From Photobacterium chitinilyticum (GTDB taxonomy: Bacteria; Pseudomonadota; Gammaproteobacteria; Enterobacterales; Vibrionaceae), in the NCBI RefSeq assembly GCF_004104355.1, contig NZ_RJLM01000005.1, positions 248,001 to 312,000 of the forward strand: a stretch of 64,000 bases of DNA, given 5' to 3'. The notes beneath the pieces are model-generated. The model was not told the origin of the DNA and ran no database searches. It worked only from the letters and a program-made list of their open reading frames with translations. The position numbers were made by a program, and so were the translations under genes. Positions 56,407 through 64,000 of the stretch are shown in pieces. Every line of letters begins with the position of its first letter. Position 1 is the first letter of the stretch.

Positions 56407-56580
56407 ATGTTTAATAATGTGCCGACATTAACTCACGAACAGCAGCAAAAGGCCGCTGATAAAATCCACGAACTGATGGCTCAAGGTATCAGCAGTGGAG
56501 AAGCAATCATGATCGTTGCTAACGAAATTCGTGAAGCTGAAGCAAAAAAGCAAGCGGCACAGAGTGAAGCAGAACAGTAA
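56407..56580 (+). CDS. yoaH: UPF0181 family protein YoaH
   Basis: A 57-residue protein of the YoaH/UPF0181 family, not known to have a defined function. It is helical and charged, with [20 protein letters not shown], followed by [14 protein letters not shown]. The central [15 protein letters not shown] block matches the family core. It lies 66 bases after nnrS and is closed by a terminator. Its reading frame is clear although very short. Confidence 0.88.
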   Translation: MFNNVPTLTHEQQQKAADKIHELMAQGISSGEAIMIVANEIREAEAKKQAAQSEAEQ

Positions 56581-56610
56581 CTCATCGCTGTTGGTTATAA
56601 GTCTTTAAGA

Positions 56611-56640
56611 AAACAGGCACCGAGAGGTGCCTGTTTTTTC
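56611..56640 (+). terminator. Terminator of yoaH
   Basis: A 9-bp stem ACAGGCACC / GGTGCCTGT with a GAGA loop is followed by six T bases. Confidence 0.9.
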
Positions 56641-56750
56641 ATCAAACTGTGCGATAAATCTCAACTGTCATATCTATCCTTAGCAAACACTCAGATGCTG
56701 AAATAGAATAATTAAGTTAGTTTTCGTAAGGACTTTGCACAGGGGGCAGG

Positions 56751-57266
56751 ATGAATAACCGTTACCAGAAAGCACGTACACTTGCTCGCGCTAAACACAA
56801 AGATCAAATGTATGGTGCTGTTCCTTATTATGTCCATCTCGAAGCGGTCTCACGGTTAGCCAGTCCATTTGGTACGGATGCGATGATAGTCGCCCAATTG
56901 CATGATGTTGTTGAAGATACTGAAACCAGTATTGATGAACTGGCGGCTGATTTTGGTTATTTGGTCGCTGATGCAGTTGGTTATATGAGTGATGGTAAGC
57001 TTGAAGACAGGAAGTCTAGGAAAGATGAAATTAATTTTCGTTTGGCTTCTCTTGATATTGATGAAGAAGCGGCCAGAATTGCCTTAATCGTAAAAGCATG
57101 CGATCGCCTTGCTAATGTCAGATCAAGTTTACGAAGTACCGAGAAATACTTTTGTTTGTATCAGCAAGAACACCCGAACTTCAAAAAAGCGGTGTACCGA
57201 AAAGGGCTTTGCGAAGCAATTTGGTGGGAGCTGAACAACCTATTAAAGTACTCGGAAGCATCGTAG
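56751..57266 (+). CDS. HD-domain small alarmone hydrolase-like protein
   Basis: A 171-residue HD-domain phosphohydrolase related to the hydrolase half of SpoT and to small alarmone hydrolases (MESH1-like), which remove the 3' pyrophosphate of (p)ppGpp. Visible are YYVHLEAVS (first His), the metal site LHDVVEDTETS with HD and ED, and IVKACDRLANVRSS with the conserved Asp and Asn. No synthetase or TGS domain is present. The start follows AGGGGGCAGG. It could act on (p)ppGpp or NADPH, which some homologues accept. Confidence 0.85.
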   Translation: MNNRYQKARTLARAKHKDQMYGAVPYYVHLEAVSRLASPFGTDAMIVAQLHDVVEDTETSIDELAADFGYLVADAVGYMSDGKLEDRKSRKDEINFRLASLDIDEEAARIALIVKACDRLANVRSSLRSTEKYFCLYQQEHPNFKKAVYRKGLCEAIWWELNNLLKYSEAS

Positions 57267-57292
57267 TCGTTCAAGGGACAATTGTGCTGATA

Positions 57293-57320
57293 TAAAAAAG
57301 GGGTTGCGGCCCCTTTTTTG
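57293..57320. terminator. Bidirectional terminator between the HD gene and nadE
   Basis: A 10-bp stem AAAAAAGGGG / CCCCTTTTTT (loop TTGCGG) with A and T tracts on both sides ends the two convergent genes. Confidence 0.85.
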
Positions 57321-57343
57321 TCGTGTGCTTTTAGTATTGGCTC

Positions 57344-58180
57344 TTATTCTACGTCGTAAATCGTTGGAATTGGCTGACGCTTGTGTTGTGTTGCTTGGTA
57401 AATTTCTACCAGACGTTCAGCAACCTCAGTCTCGACAGGTTTCCCTTCTAAGAAGTCATCAATTTGATCGTAAGTAACCAGTAGTGCATGTTCATCGGGT
57501 TTCTGTGGTGCTAGCTCTTCCAGATCGGCTGTAGGCACCTTTTTCACCAGTAATTCAGGAGCTCCCAGAGTTGCTGCAAGTTGACGAACCTGTCGCTTGT
57601 TCAGGCCAAATAAAGGGGCTAGGTCACAAGCTCCGTCACCAAATTTGGTATAAAAACCCGTGATGTTTTCAGCTGAGTGATCGGTGCCTAGCACCATACC
57701 ACCAATAAGACCGGCCACTTCATATTGGGCAATCATACGGGTACGTGCTTTTACATTACCTTTAACAAAATCAATCTTGCCGTTACATTCAGGAAGCAGA
57801 TTCGTTCCTTTAAGCGCTTGCAGAGTATTGGCATGAGTTCCGTCAACACCATCCTTAATATTTACACTTATGGAGTGGGTCGGCTGAATAAAAGAAAGGG
57901 CAAGTTGGGCTTCGTCTTCATCGTGCTGTTCACCGTAAGGAAGGCGTACTGCAATAAATTGATAATCTTGAGAATTTGTTTCGTCATTCAATCTATTGAT
58001 CGCTAGCTGAGCCAAGCGGCCGCAAAGTGTAGAATCGACACCACCGCTGATCCCAAGAACGAGAGATTTGCAGTTGGCCTGCTTCAGTTTATGCTGAATA
58101 AAGCCGACACGGCGCTGAATTTCAAAATCGACATCAATTGCCGGCAATACACGCATTTCAGTGCGAATAAGCTGTTCCAT
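57344..58180 (-). CDS. nadE: NH3-dependent NAD+ synthetase NadE
   Basis: NadE makes NAD+ from deamido-NAD+, ATP and ammonia. The 278-residue, single-domain form has the ATP pyrophosphatase P-loop SGGVDS (residues 45-50) and later [20 protein letters not shown] and [16 protein letters not shown]. It lacks a glutaminase domain, so it uses free ammonia. It is divergent from a NadD-like gene, so the last two steps of NAD synthesis are placed together with a shared 183-base promoter region. Confidence 0.97.
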   Translation of the reverse strand: MEQLIRTEMRVLPAIDVDFEIQRRVGFIQHKLKQANCKSLVLGISGGVDSTLCGRLAQLAINRLNDETNSQDYQFIAVRLPYGEQHDEDEAQLALSFIQPTHSISVNIKDGVDGTHANTLQALKGTNLLPECNGKIDFVKGNVKARTRMIAQYEVAGLIGGMVLGTDHSAENITGFYTKFGDGACDLAPLFGLNKRQVRQLAATLGAPELLVKKVPTADLEELAPQKPDEHALLVTYDQIDDFLEGKPVETEVAERLVEIYQATQHKRQPIPTIYDVE

Positions 58181-58363
58181 AGTGAATGAATCCTCAGGGC
58201 ATTGCCCAGTTTCTAATCATTTAGCTTAACCGAATGCAAAAAACAAAAGGTTTGCATTAAATCTTTGCCAAAATCATGCGATAACTCTAGGGTAGGATCA
58301 ATCCTGAATTAACAATAAATCCAAATTAATGATAAATCGGTATAAAAAAGGGGCATTCTAGTC

Positions 58364-58903
58364 ATGACAACATCAATTGCCGTGTTTGGTAGCGCATTTA
58401 ACCCGCCCAGTTTGGGGCATAAATCTGTGCTAGAAAGGCTACAGCGCTTTGATCGTGTATTATTGCTACCGAGTTATGCTCATGCATGGGGCAAGGTGAT
58501 GATTGATTATGATGCACGCTGTGAGCTAGTAGAAGCCTTTATTGATGATCTTAACCTGCCTAATTTAGAGTTATCGCGTTTAGAGCAAGAAATGGCTGTC
58601 GGCAGTGAGCCGATTACGACCTATGCCGTACTCAGCAAGCTGGAAGAGCAAATTCCAGATGCAGACATTACATTTGTGGTAGGGCCAGATAACTTTCTTA
58701 GTTTTGCGAAGTTTTACAATTGTCAGGATATTGTAAAAAAATGGCAAATCCTGGCCTGTCCGGAGACCGTTAACATACGAAGTACAAATTTACGTGATAG
58801 TATTGTCAATAAGCGTTCCATCTCACACTTAACAACGGCAACTGTGGCTAGAATGCTTGATGACCGTGCGCGTTATTGCTTTCACGAATCCAATGATGAG
58901 TAA
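58364..58903 (+). CDS. NadD-like nicotinate mononucleotide adenylyltransferase
   Basis: A 179-residue nucleotidyltransferase of the NadD type, which joins nicotinate mononucleotide and ATP. The first binding motif is present as GSAFNPPSLGHKSV, the middle strand has FVVGPDNFLSF, and the end has the STNLRDS form of the ISSTxxR motif. It is shorter than typical NadD (about 210 residues) and is not beside rsfS or holA, so it may be a second NadD paralogue. Its place opposite nadE supports a role in NAD synthesis. Confidence 0.85.
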   Translation: MTTSIAVFGSAFNPPSLGHKSVLERLQRFDRVLLLPSYAHAWGKVMIDYDARCELVEAFIDDLNLPNLELSRLEQEMAVGSEPITTYAVLSKLEEQIPDADITFVVGPDNFLSFAKFYNCQDIVKKWQILACPETVNIRSTNLRDSIVNKRSISHLTTATVARMLDDRARYCFHESNDE

Positions 58904-58956
58904 TAACGATATAGGGTAACCTCGTTATTGCATCATGGGTTTCGGAAGGCTTGATT

Positions 58957-59469
58957 TTGAGTAGTTGTAAGATAAAACTTTGTATCTTTACTTTCATAGC
59001 CAGTTCATTTAAAGCCTGGGCTATGCCTTGTGAACAATTTACTCCGAGTCAGCTCGCTGGCTTGACGGTTGAGGAGCAGAAGACCTTTGCTACGTCATGT
59101 GCTGTTGTTAGCGATGAGACGCCAATAGAGCCTCGGCAATCAATAGACGTGCGCCACTCTTGGGATCAGGGGAAAAGCTCAGGGAATGATTTTTGGGATG
59201 ATTGGTCAGGAGATAATCATTCTCCAGTTCTAACGTCTAAATCAAAATCGAAGTTTTACGGTTTAGGTTTTTGGATACCGTCGAAATATGATGACCCAGA
59301 CTTTCAGTCCACCAATGATGCAGAGGAGTGGATTAAAAAACATGGTTTGCAAATGAGCTTTGGTGTTGGTGGTGAAGATGGCCGCTCAACACGGCTTAGA
59401 GTGGATTATCGTTGGCATGATGAAAGTCTTGATGATATATCCCTTCAAATCGAGATTCCATTTCAATAA
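58957..59469 (+). CDS. Uncharacterised exported protein
   Basis: A 170-residue protein with a signal peptide (ending near KAWA) and no family I recognise. The mature part has a Cys at each end of a short segment (MPCEQF ... FATSCAVV) that may form a disulfide. An acidic, Ser-rich middle follows, then a C-terminal part ending in alternating hydrophobic residues (STRLRVDYRWHDESLDDIS, LQIEIPFQ). That end looks like beta strands, perhaps an outer-membrane or periplasmic fold. The start is probably TTG at 58957, seven bases after GGAAGG. A TTG at 58951 is too close. Confidence 0.65.
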   Translation: MSSCKIKLCIFTFIASSFKAWAMPCEQFTPSQLAGLTVEEQKTFATSCAVVSDETPIEPRQSIDVRHSWDQGKSSGNDFWDDWSGDNHSPVLTSKSKSKFYGLGFWIPSKYDDPDFQSTNDAEEWIKKHGLQMSFGVGGEDGRSTRLRVDYRWHDESLDDISLQIEIPFQ

Positions 59470-59504
59470 CGATTCAGTTGCTGTCTTAACGAACAATATC
59501 TAAT

Positions 59505-59530
59505 AAAGCGACGTGACAACGTCGCTTTTC
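59505..59530. terminator. Bidirectional terminator
   Basis: An 8-bp stem AAGCGACG / CGTCGCTT (loop TGACAA) lies between the exported protein gene and the AraC-like gene. Confidence 0.8.
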
Positions 59531-59542
59531 TGTCTCTACTCT

Positions 59543-60229
59543 CTAGGAGATTTCTTGCCCTAATATAGGCCTTGCAAGGGCGACGATGGTCTCTTTTGAT
59601 GTGTTCAATGTGTCTGCAATTTGTTCGAGCTTACGACCGGAGCGTGATAACTTCAGTGCTTCGCGCATAATGATACAAGCCTCAAACTCATTAGTCGAAA
59701 ACCCAATGATATTTGAGATGGCCGCCAATGCAGCTTTGTCAGTGACCCTGTCACCTTTCAATAGCAGGCTAAGATGTGTACAGTAGTCATTACGCAAACT
59801 AGGGCAGAGTGAATTCGTCTTCACCTTTAGTTTTGCGACTTGATCACCAATAACGCGCATGAGGTTTCCTGCGGGGCCGTCTAAGCTAAGTGGGGAGTTC
59901 TTTTTAGCCTCGTGCCGTAACTCGGTCAACAGTGCATTCATCAGAGCGTTAACCGAAAAAAAACCGGCGTCTTTACACACAGGGGATGTTAAACGTGCGG
60001 AAAACTCAACTTTATCATATTGAGTGCCTGGTAGGACGGTCAGCGCGTGGAGGCAGTCAAAAGGGAGCCAGAAGCCAGTGCCTTTTGTAACCAAAAACTC
60101 TTGCTTACCAAGTCGGACAAGCGCAGAACCATCCGTAACAACAATCATATATGAGGTATGACTTTTACGGCGAGAGCCGACGTGCAGGAAGTTCTGAATG
60201 TTGTGTGAAAATTCTATAGCCTGTTTCAT
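59543..60229 (-). CDS. AraC-like transcriptional regulator
   Basis: A 228-residue protein with an N-terminal cupin (AraC ligand-binding) domain, seen in SYMIVVTDGSALVRLGKQEF and GFWLPFDCLHALTVLPG. The C-terminal part has two weak helix-turn-helix units: AALAAISNIIGFSTNEFE and REALKLSRSGRKLEQIADTL followed by NTSKETI. The second fits the AraC pattern RxxxAxxLL....IxxIAxxL, but the usual GF.S.s.F.raFk end is degraded. It is a single gene upstream of a terminator. Its effector and targets are unknown. Confidence 0.72.
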   Translation of the reverse strand: MKQAIEFSHNIQNFLHVGSRRKSHTSYMIVVTDGSALVRLGKQEFLVTKGTGFWLPFDCLHALTVLPGTQYDKVEFSARLTSPVCKDAGFFSVNALMNALLTELRHEAKKNSPLSLDGPAGNLMRVIGDQVAKLKVKTNSLCPSLRNDYCTHLSLLLKGDRVTDKAALAAISNIIGFSTNEFEACIIMREALKLSRSGRKLEQIADTLNTSKETIVALARPILGQEIS

Positions 60230-60495
60230 AGTAAGTCTCTAGCAAAAAAGCACGCACATATTGTTCTGTTTTAAGCAAACCGTCAATAATTGAGAACCCT
60301 TATACTGCAATTTGGTGCTTTTTAGTAAGAATTGCTACGCTAACAACAGACATGTTCACTGGATTTACTGTAATGTGTTTGAAATTCATCCATATCTACG
60401 TGGTATGACCTCCAACCACACGGGTTGTTGCGTCATGTCATTGGGCAAATTGATAAATCTGCGTAAAATGTCGCGGTTTTAATTTTATATGAAGC

Positions 60496-61608
60496 ATGAT
60501 TGTGCAAACAGATAACGATATATATAAAGAGATACGTCCGTATAACGATGACGAAGTAAGTGGCGCAATTGAACGCCTTGTAAACGATAAGGAATTTATC
60601 ACAGCAATTCTTAATTATCGTTTTCCTCAATTGTCAGGTGTGCTGGGCTGGTTGTTGATCCCGCTGATTAAACGCTTCTTGATAAAAAAATGGTCTAGCG
60701 TAAAGACTGTAGAAGATGTTCAGTTTCAAGTCGCAAAGTACATGAATGCGACCATTGACCATTCATGTGACGGTGTCACCAATAGTGGGTTGGATAAACT
60801 TGATCCAAGCCAATCTTACCTATTTATTTCAAATCATCGTGATATAGCAATGGATCCGGCGATGGTTAACTGGTGTTTGTTTGAGCGTAAATTTAAAACT
60901 GTTCGCATTGCCATTGGCGATAATCTGCTTAAGAAACCTTGTGCAACTGAATTAATGCGTTTGAATAAAAGCTTTATCGTTAAACGTTCGTCGAAGGGGC
61001 CGCGTGAGATGATGAAAACGCTTGGCCAGCTTTCAAGCTACATTTCCCACTCCCTTGAAACGGGTAATTCGATTTGGATTGCGCAAAAAGAAGGGCGGGC
61101 CAAAGATGGAAATGATAGAACTGACCCGGCAATTTTAAAGATGTTCTTTATGGAAGGGCGAAAGCGCAAACAGTCTTTCAGTACATTCATTGCGGGGTTA
61201 AATATCGTACCTGTTGCCATTTCTTATGAAAACGATCCTTGTGATGTAGCTAAAGCCAAAGAGCTGTACGAAAAAGAAACTTCAGGTAGCTATGAGAAAG
61301 GCGAGCTTGAAGATATTGAGAGCATCATCCAAGGGATCGTCGGTGAAAAGCGTCGCATACATGTGAGCTTTGGTGAGGTGATTAAATCATCGTTTGAAAC
61401 ACCTGAAGAACTAGCTGAAGAGATTGATCGACAGATTACTCAGAATTATCACTTGTTCCCAGCAAATTACATTGCGGCCAATCAAACGCATGAATCTGCA
61501 ACAGAAGTTGAAAAAGCCAGGTTTGCAGAAAAACTGGTTGATCTACCGGAAGGCGTTGTAGACATTTTAAAGAAAATGTATGCGTTCCCGGCGATTAAAA
61601 AGCAATAA
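60496..61608 (+). CDS. 1-acylglycerol-3-phosphate acyltransferase-like protein
   Basis: A 370-residue acyltransferase of the PlsC/LPLAT type. The acyl-transfer motif HxxxxD is present as NHRDIAMD near residue 115, and the substrate-binding block EGRAKDGNDRTD near residue 198. It has one short hydrophobic segment (LSGVLGWLLIPLIKRF) near residue 50. It is longer than PlsC (about 245 residues), so it may transfer acyl chains to another lipid. The ribosome-binding site is weak. Confidence 0.82.
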   Translation: MIVQTDNDIYKEIRPYNDDEVSGAIERLVNDKEFITAILNYRFPQLSGVLGWLLIPLIKRFLIKKWSSVKTVEDVQFQVAKYMNATIDHSCDGVTNSGLDKLDPSQSYLFISNHRDIAMDPAMVNWCLFERKFKTVRIAIGDNLLKKPCATELMRLNKSFIVKRSSKGPREMMKTLGQLSSYISHSLETGNSIWIAQKEGRAKDGNDRTDPAILKMFFMEGRKRKQSFSTFIAGLNIVPVAISYENDPCDVAKAKELYEKETSGSYEKGELEDIESIIQGIVGEKRRIHVSFGEVIKSSFETPEELAEEIDRQITQNYHLFPANYIAANQTHESATEVEKARFAEKLVDLPEGVVDILKKMYAFPAIKKQ

Positions 61609-61618
61609 AAGATGATTA

Positions 61619-61643
61619 GGCAGCAGGCATAGTACCTGCTGTC
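61619..61643. terminator. Hairpin between two convergent genes
   Basis: A 7-bp stem CAGCAGG / CCTGCTG (loop CATAGTA) lies between the acyltransferase and the OmpA-like gene. There is no strong T run, so its role as a terminator is likely but not certain. Confidence 0.55.
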
Positions 61644-61647
61644 TCAA

Positions 61648-62187
61648 TTAATACTTAGGATCAGGGCTGGCACTTAAGGTTCTAACTATCGCTTTCGGAG
61701 ACAACACTTCAACTCGCCGATTTTTTTGTTTTTCTGCTTCTGTTTTACCTTTTGCGATTCTCTCGCTATATCCTGCCGCTACAATTTGAATTCTTTCTTC
61801 TTCAACACCAAAAACAGATGAAATATAGATTGCGACGCTAAATGCTCGCTCGTAAGAAAGAACCACATTTTCTTCTTCGTTACCACTGTCATCACTGTGA
61901 CCGACAACAACGATAAAGCTATCGGGGTGCTGTCTAAGCCTTACTGCAATGGAGTCAAGCTCGAGTTGATTGATTGCGTCTAGTTCATAGCTGTCTTTTT
62001 CAAAATAGATGGTCTGCCTCATTTCGGGCAGCTCCGTTAGCAAAATTTTGGCGCTTGGGACTGGGGAGGTAGGTTGCTGCCCTGCACTGTTCGTGACGCT
62101 GTCACTTCCATTGCCACAACCAGCTAAGACAACGCTGGTCAGCAGAAATGAAATTAATGTATGGCATTGAGTTTTTTTACACGCCAT
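61648..62187 (-). CDS. OmpA-family lipoprotein
   Basis: A 179-residue outer-membrane lipoprotein. The lipobox is VLAGC (lipidated Cys about residue 24), followed by a Ser/Pro-rich linker. The OmpA C-terminal peptidoglycan-binding domain has VVVGHSDDSGNEEEN (Asp and following residues that bind diaminopimelate), LSYERAFSVAIY and GKTEAEKQKNRRVEV. It ties the outer membrane to the wall. Confidence 0.92.
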   Translation of the reverse strand: MACKKTQCHTLISFLLTSVVLAGCGNGSDSVTNSAGQQPTSPVPSAKILLTELPEMRQTIYFEKDSYELDAINQLELDSIAVRLRQHPDSFIVVVGHSDDSGNEEENVVLSYERAFSVAIYISSVFGVEEERIQIVAAGYSERIAKGKTEAEKQKNRRVEVLSPKAIVRTLSASPDPKY

Positions 62188-62275
62188 TACTAAACCTAAA
62201 GCTATAAATCACTACTTTAGGTTTAGAACATCTGACTGGAATCACAACTGCATAATTGAGATGCGAGTGGCTCGT

Positions 62276-63205
62276 CTATCGGTTAGTGGCAGGGTTGGGA
62301 TTACGATATGGTGGTATGGCCATTCGCTCGGACATGAAGTCGATAAAGGAGCGTACTTTAGGTGCAAGGTACTTGCGTCGTGGATAAACTGCGTAGATAG
62401 GTAACTCGACATCAGCCTTCCATTCCGGTAACAACTGTACAAGTTTGCCAGTATCTAGTTCATCAGTAATTAGGTACGTTGCCAAATAGGCGATCCCTAA
62501 GCCAGAGAGAGCAGCATCAAGAACAGCAGGTGCGTTATCTATACGATAGTTTCCTCGTGCACGGATAGATTGCCTTACACCGTCTCGGGTAAATTCCCAA
62601 TTAACATACTTTCTTTCTCTACTCTGGTAAGTAATACAGTTATGTTTACGTAATTCACTCGGCGCCGTTGGCGTACCATTTAGCTCTAGGTAGTCAGGTG
62701 ATGCGACAACCACAAATTTGCAGTCAGCCAGTTTGCGCGCAACCATGCCTTCTGGAGGATGTTCATGAATGGCAACCCAGCAATCAAAACCTTCCTCTAG
62801 TAGGTTAGGGCGGTGGTCAAACAGGCTGACTTCCAGTTCTAAGTCCGGGTGAGCTTTTTGAAATTCAGCCAATGCGGAAGTAATGTGCGGATTACCAAAT
62901 GATTGTGCGATTCCGACCCGAAGCACACCTTTAATCTCGTTTCGGTAACCAGCGACCATGGCTTCAGCCTCGCTTACTGTATCCAGCAGTTGCTGACCAT
63001 ACTCTGAATACTGCAAACCGATATCTGTTAAGGCAACGGCACGCGTACTGCGTTGCACTAGCTGACAGCCTAGACGTTCTTCAAGAAAACGTATCTGTTT
63101 ACTGACTTGTGATTTTGAGATCCCAAGACGCTCTGCAGCGCGAGTAAAGTTTTGTTCGTGGCCAACAGTAGCGAGTATCACCATTTGTTGAAGATTTTCT
63201 AGCAT
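62276..63205 (-). CDS. LysR-family transcriptional regulator
   Basis: A 309-residue LysR regulator. The N-terminal winged helix shows MLENLQQMVILATVGHEQNF, then TRAAERLGISKSQVSKQIRF, which is the DNA-recognition unit. The C-terminal effector domain includes GVLRVGIAQSFGNPH and PDYLELNG. The ATG at 63205 gives the normal LysR N terminus. The frame is open up to 63409, but that extension is not LysR-like. There is no good ribosome-binding site before 63205. It is divergent from the chromate transporter and may control it. Confidence 0.88.
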   Translation of the reverse strand: MLENLQQMVILATVGHEQNFTRAAERLGISKSQVSKQIRFLEERLGCQLVQRSTRAVALTDIGLQYSEYGQQLLDTVSEAEAMVAGYRNEIKGVLRVGIAQSFGNPHITSALAEFQKAHPDLELEVSLFDHRPNLLEEGFDCWVAIHEHPPEGMVARKLADCKFVVVASPDYLELNGTPTAPSELRKHNCITYQSRERKYVNWEFTRDGVRQSIRARGNYRIDNAPAVLDAALSGLGIAYLATYLITDELDTGKLVQLLPEWKADVELPIYAVYPRRKYLAPKVRSFIDFMSERMAIPPYRNPNPATNR

Positions 63206-63669
63206 AGGGGAGAACCATAAAGAGACAACATAGAAAGTATACCATTGATTACAAACCGGTAAATAATCAAGGTTGCACATTGTGACAATGTCACAGTTAA
63301 ATTCATATCCATTTTTTACTACTTGCCCCATAACTCTGACAAGAAGAACTCGATCTCGACATCTACCGATAGAGTGGTGACGGATCTGTAAAATCTCATT
63401 CATTAGCATATTCGTTGGTATACCTAATAAATAGCATCTAAAGGTATCTGATGTTAGTAGTTGTTTACCTCTTTAAATTCAAGGTGTTGCGATCTTGTCC
63501 ACACCTGTAAACAATGATTCGACGACTGCTGTAATAAACTTTCATCAATATTGCTAGCGCAGTCGATTATCCTGATCTTGAAGGATCTTTATCTGCGCAC
63601 TTATGACTATTAACGCTATCGATGTGAGATATTAAATTGAACGATTTTATCGATTATATAAGGTGGAAT
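63206..63669. promoter_or_regulatory. Divergent LysR / chromate transporter intergenic region
   Basis: This 464-base spacer is unusually long. It holds a perfect 15-base palindrome, TGTGACAATGTCACA (63281-63295), 76 bases upstream of the LysR start. Its T-N11-A pattern fits a LysR-type autoregulatory site but is not specific. It resembles, but does not match, a CRP site (the spacer is five bases instead of six). No other gene or RNA is recognised. Confidence 0.45.
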
Positions 63670-64000
63670 ATGATGAGAGCCTCATTCGGAGGTTGTATGT
63701 TTACAGTGTTATGGCGATTCTTTGTTTTAGGTTTATATAGTTTTGGCGGACCAGCCGCGCATATTGGTTATTTTCAACGGGAATTTGTCGACAATAGAAA
63801 ATGGTTAACTGATCAGGATTTCACCCATGCAGTGGCCCTCTGCCAGTTTTTGCCTGGCCCTGCGAGCAGTCAGCTGGGTATGTATATAGGCTATAAAAAG
63901 GCAAGTTACCTTGGTGCTGCTGCAGCATTTGTCGGTTTTACTTTTCCATCGTTTCTAATTCTGACTTTGTTGGCTATTGGTAATCAGCAATACAGCGATC
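63670..64000 (+). CDS. Chromate transporter ChrA, 3' end cut by window
   Basis: The first 110 residues of a chromate ion transporter (CHR family), membrane protein. Seen are FFVLGLYSFGGPAAHIGYFQ, RKWLTDQDFTHAVALCQFLP and GPASSQLGMYIG; SFGGP and GPxxxQ are family marks. The start could be ATG 63670 or 63673 after AGGTGGA, or ATG 63697 just after GGAGG. Members expel chromate or carry other anions such as sulfate. The rest lies beyond the window. Confidence 0.9.
   Translation, partial: MMRASFGGCMFTVLWRFFVLGLYSFGGPAAHIGYFQREFVDNRKWLTDQDFTHAVALCQFLPGPASSQLGMYIGYKKASYLGAAAAFVGFTFPSFLILTLLAIGNQQYSD

Noticed and set aside
63281-63295. CRP binding site
   Set aside because: TGTGA and TCACA are separated by five bases; CRP needs six.
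1-64000. CRISPR arrays, tRNA or rRNA genes, insertion sequences, prophage
   Set aside because: I saw no spaced direct repeats, no tRNA-like cloverleaf with CCA end, no rRNA stretches and no transposase or integrase.

Overview
The window reads as chromosomal DNA of a marine gammaproteobacterium of the Vibrionaceae (Photobacterium/Vibrio type). The evidence is a trypsin-like protease with a GlyGly-CTERM tail, an HlyU-family regulator, a vxrABC-type envelope-stress locus (DUF3404 kinase, DUF2861 protein), a RudS-MerR-photolyase locus of the kind known in vibrios, and moderate GC content. I cannot name the species. There is no rRNA, no recognisable tRNA, no insertion sequence, prophage or CRISPR array. 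It looks like stable chromosome with ordinary operons separated by clear hairpin terminators.

Layout. 1-8.0 kb: the 3' part of an RND efflux pump, the secreted protease, a DUF5718 protein, a 3-mercaptopyruvate sulfurtransferase, an orphan PstS-like protein and a membrane diguanylate cyclase. 8.4-15.1 kb: ravA-viaA (MoxR AAA+ ATPase plus VWA partner), a bacterial ionotropic-glutamate-receptor-like channel, and an nfeD-slipin pair. 15.2-27.2 kb: a complete pelABCDEFG operon on the minus strand for the cationic Pel exopolysaccharide, with a c-di-GMP-binding motif in PelD. 27.5-38.3 kb: rlmF, then a co-directional run of eleven genes starting behind two perfect TGTACA-N12-TGTACA operators: rudS (tRNA 4-thiouridine eraser), a MerR/LitR-like regulator, photolyase, an NTF2-like protein, an SDR, an FAD oxidoreductase, DUF1365, a Cfa-family methyltransferase, DUF2878, a chalcone-isomerase-like protein and DUF3833. 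38.3-48.5 kb: a GAF-GGDEF cyclase, an OLD-family nuclease, a glyoxalase-like protein, a YeeE/YedE transporter, a 5'-nucleotidase-like protein, ribB with its FMN riboswitch, a BASS-type transporter and small proteins. 48.9-64 kb: pntAB, vxrABC, nnrS behind tandem NsrR-like sites, yoaH, an alarmone-hydrolase-like HD protein, divergent nadE and nadD-like genes, an AraC-like regulator, an acyltransferase, an OmpA-like lipoprotein, and a LysR regulator divergent from a chromate transporter cut by the window end.

The most interesting part is the 28.6-38.3 kb block. It appears to be a light or photo-oxidative stress operon that joins DNA photorepair, removal of the near-UV-absorbing s4U base from tRNA, and membrane lipid remodelling. 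Its Cfa-like enzyme has lost most residues that hold the catalytic bicarbonate in true cyclopropane synthases, so it probably makes a methylated (perhaps furan-precursor) fatty acid rather than a cyclopropane. The second notable item is the glutamate-receptor-like channel at 11.6-12.7 kb.
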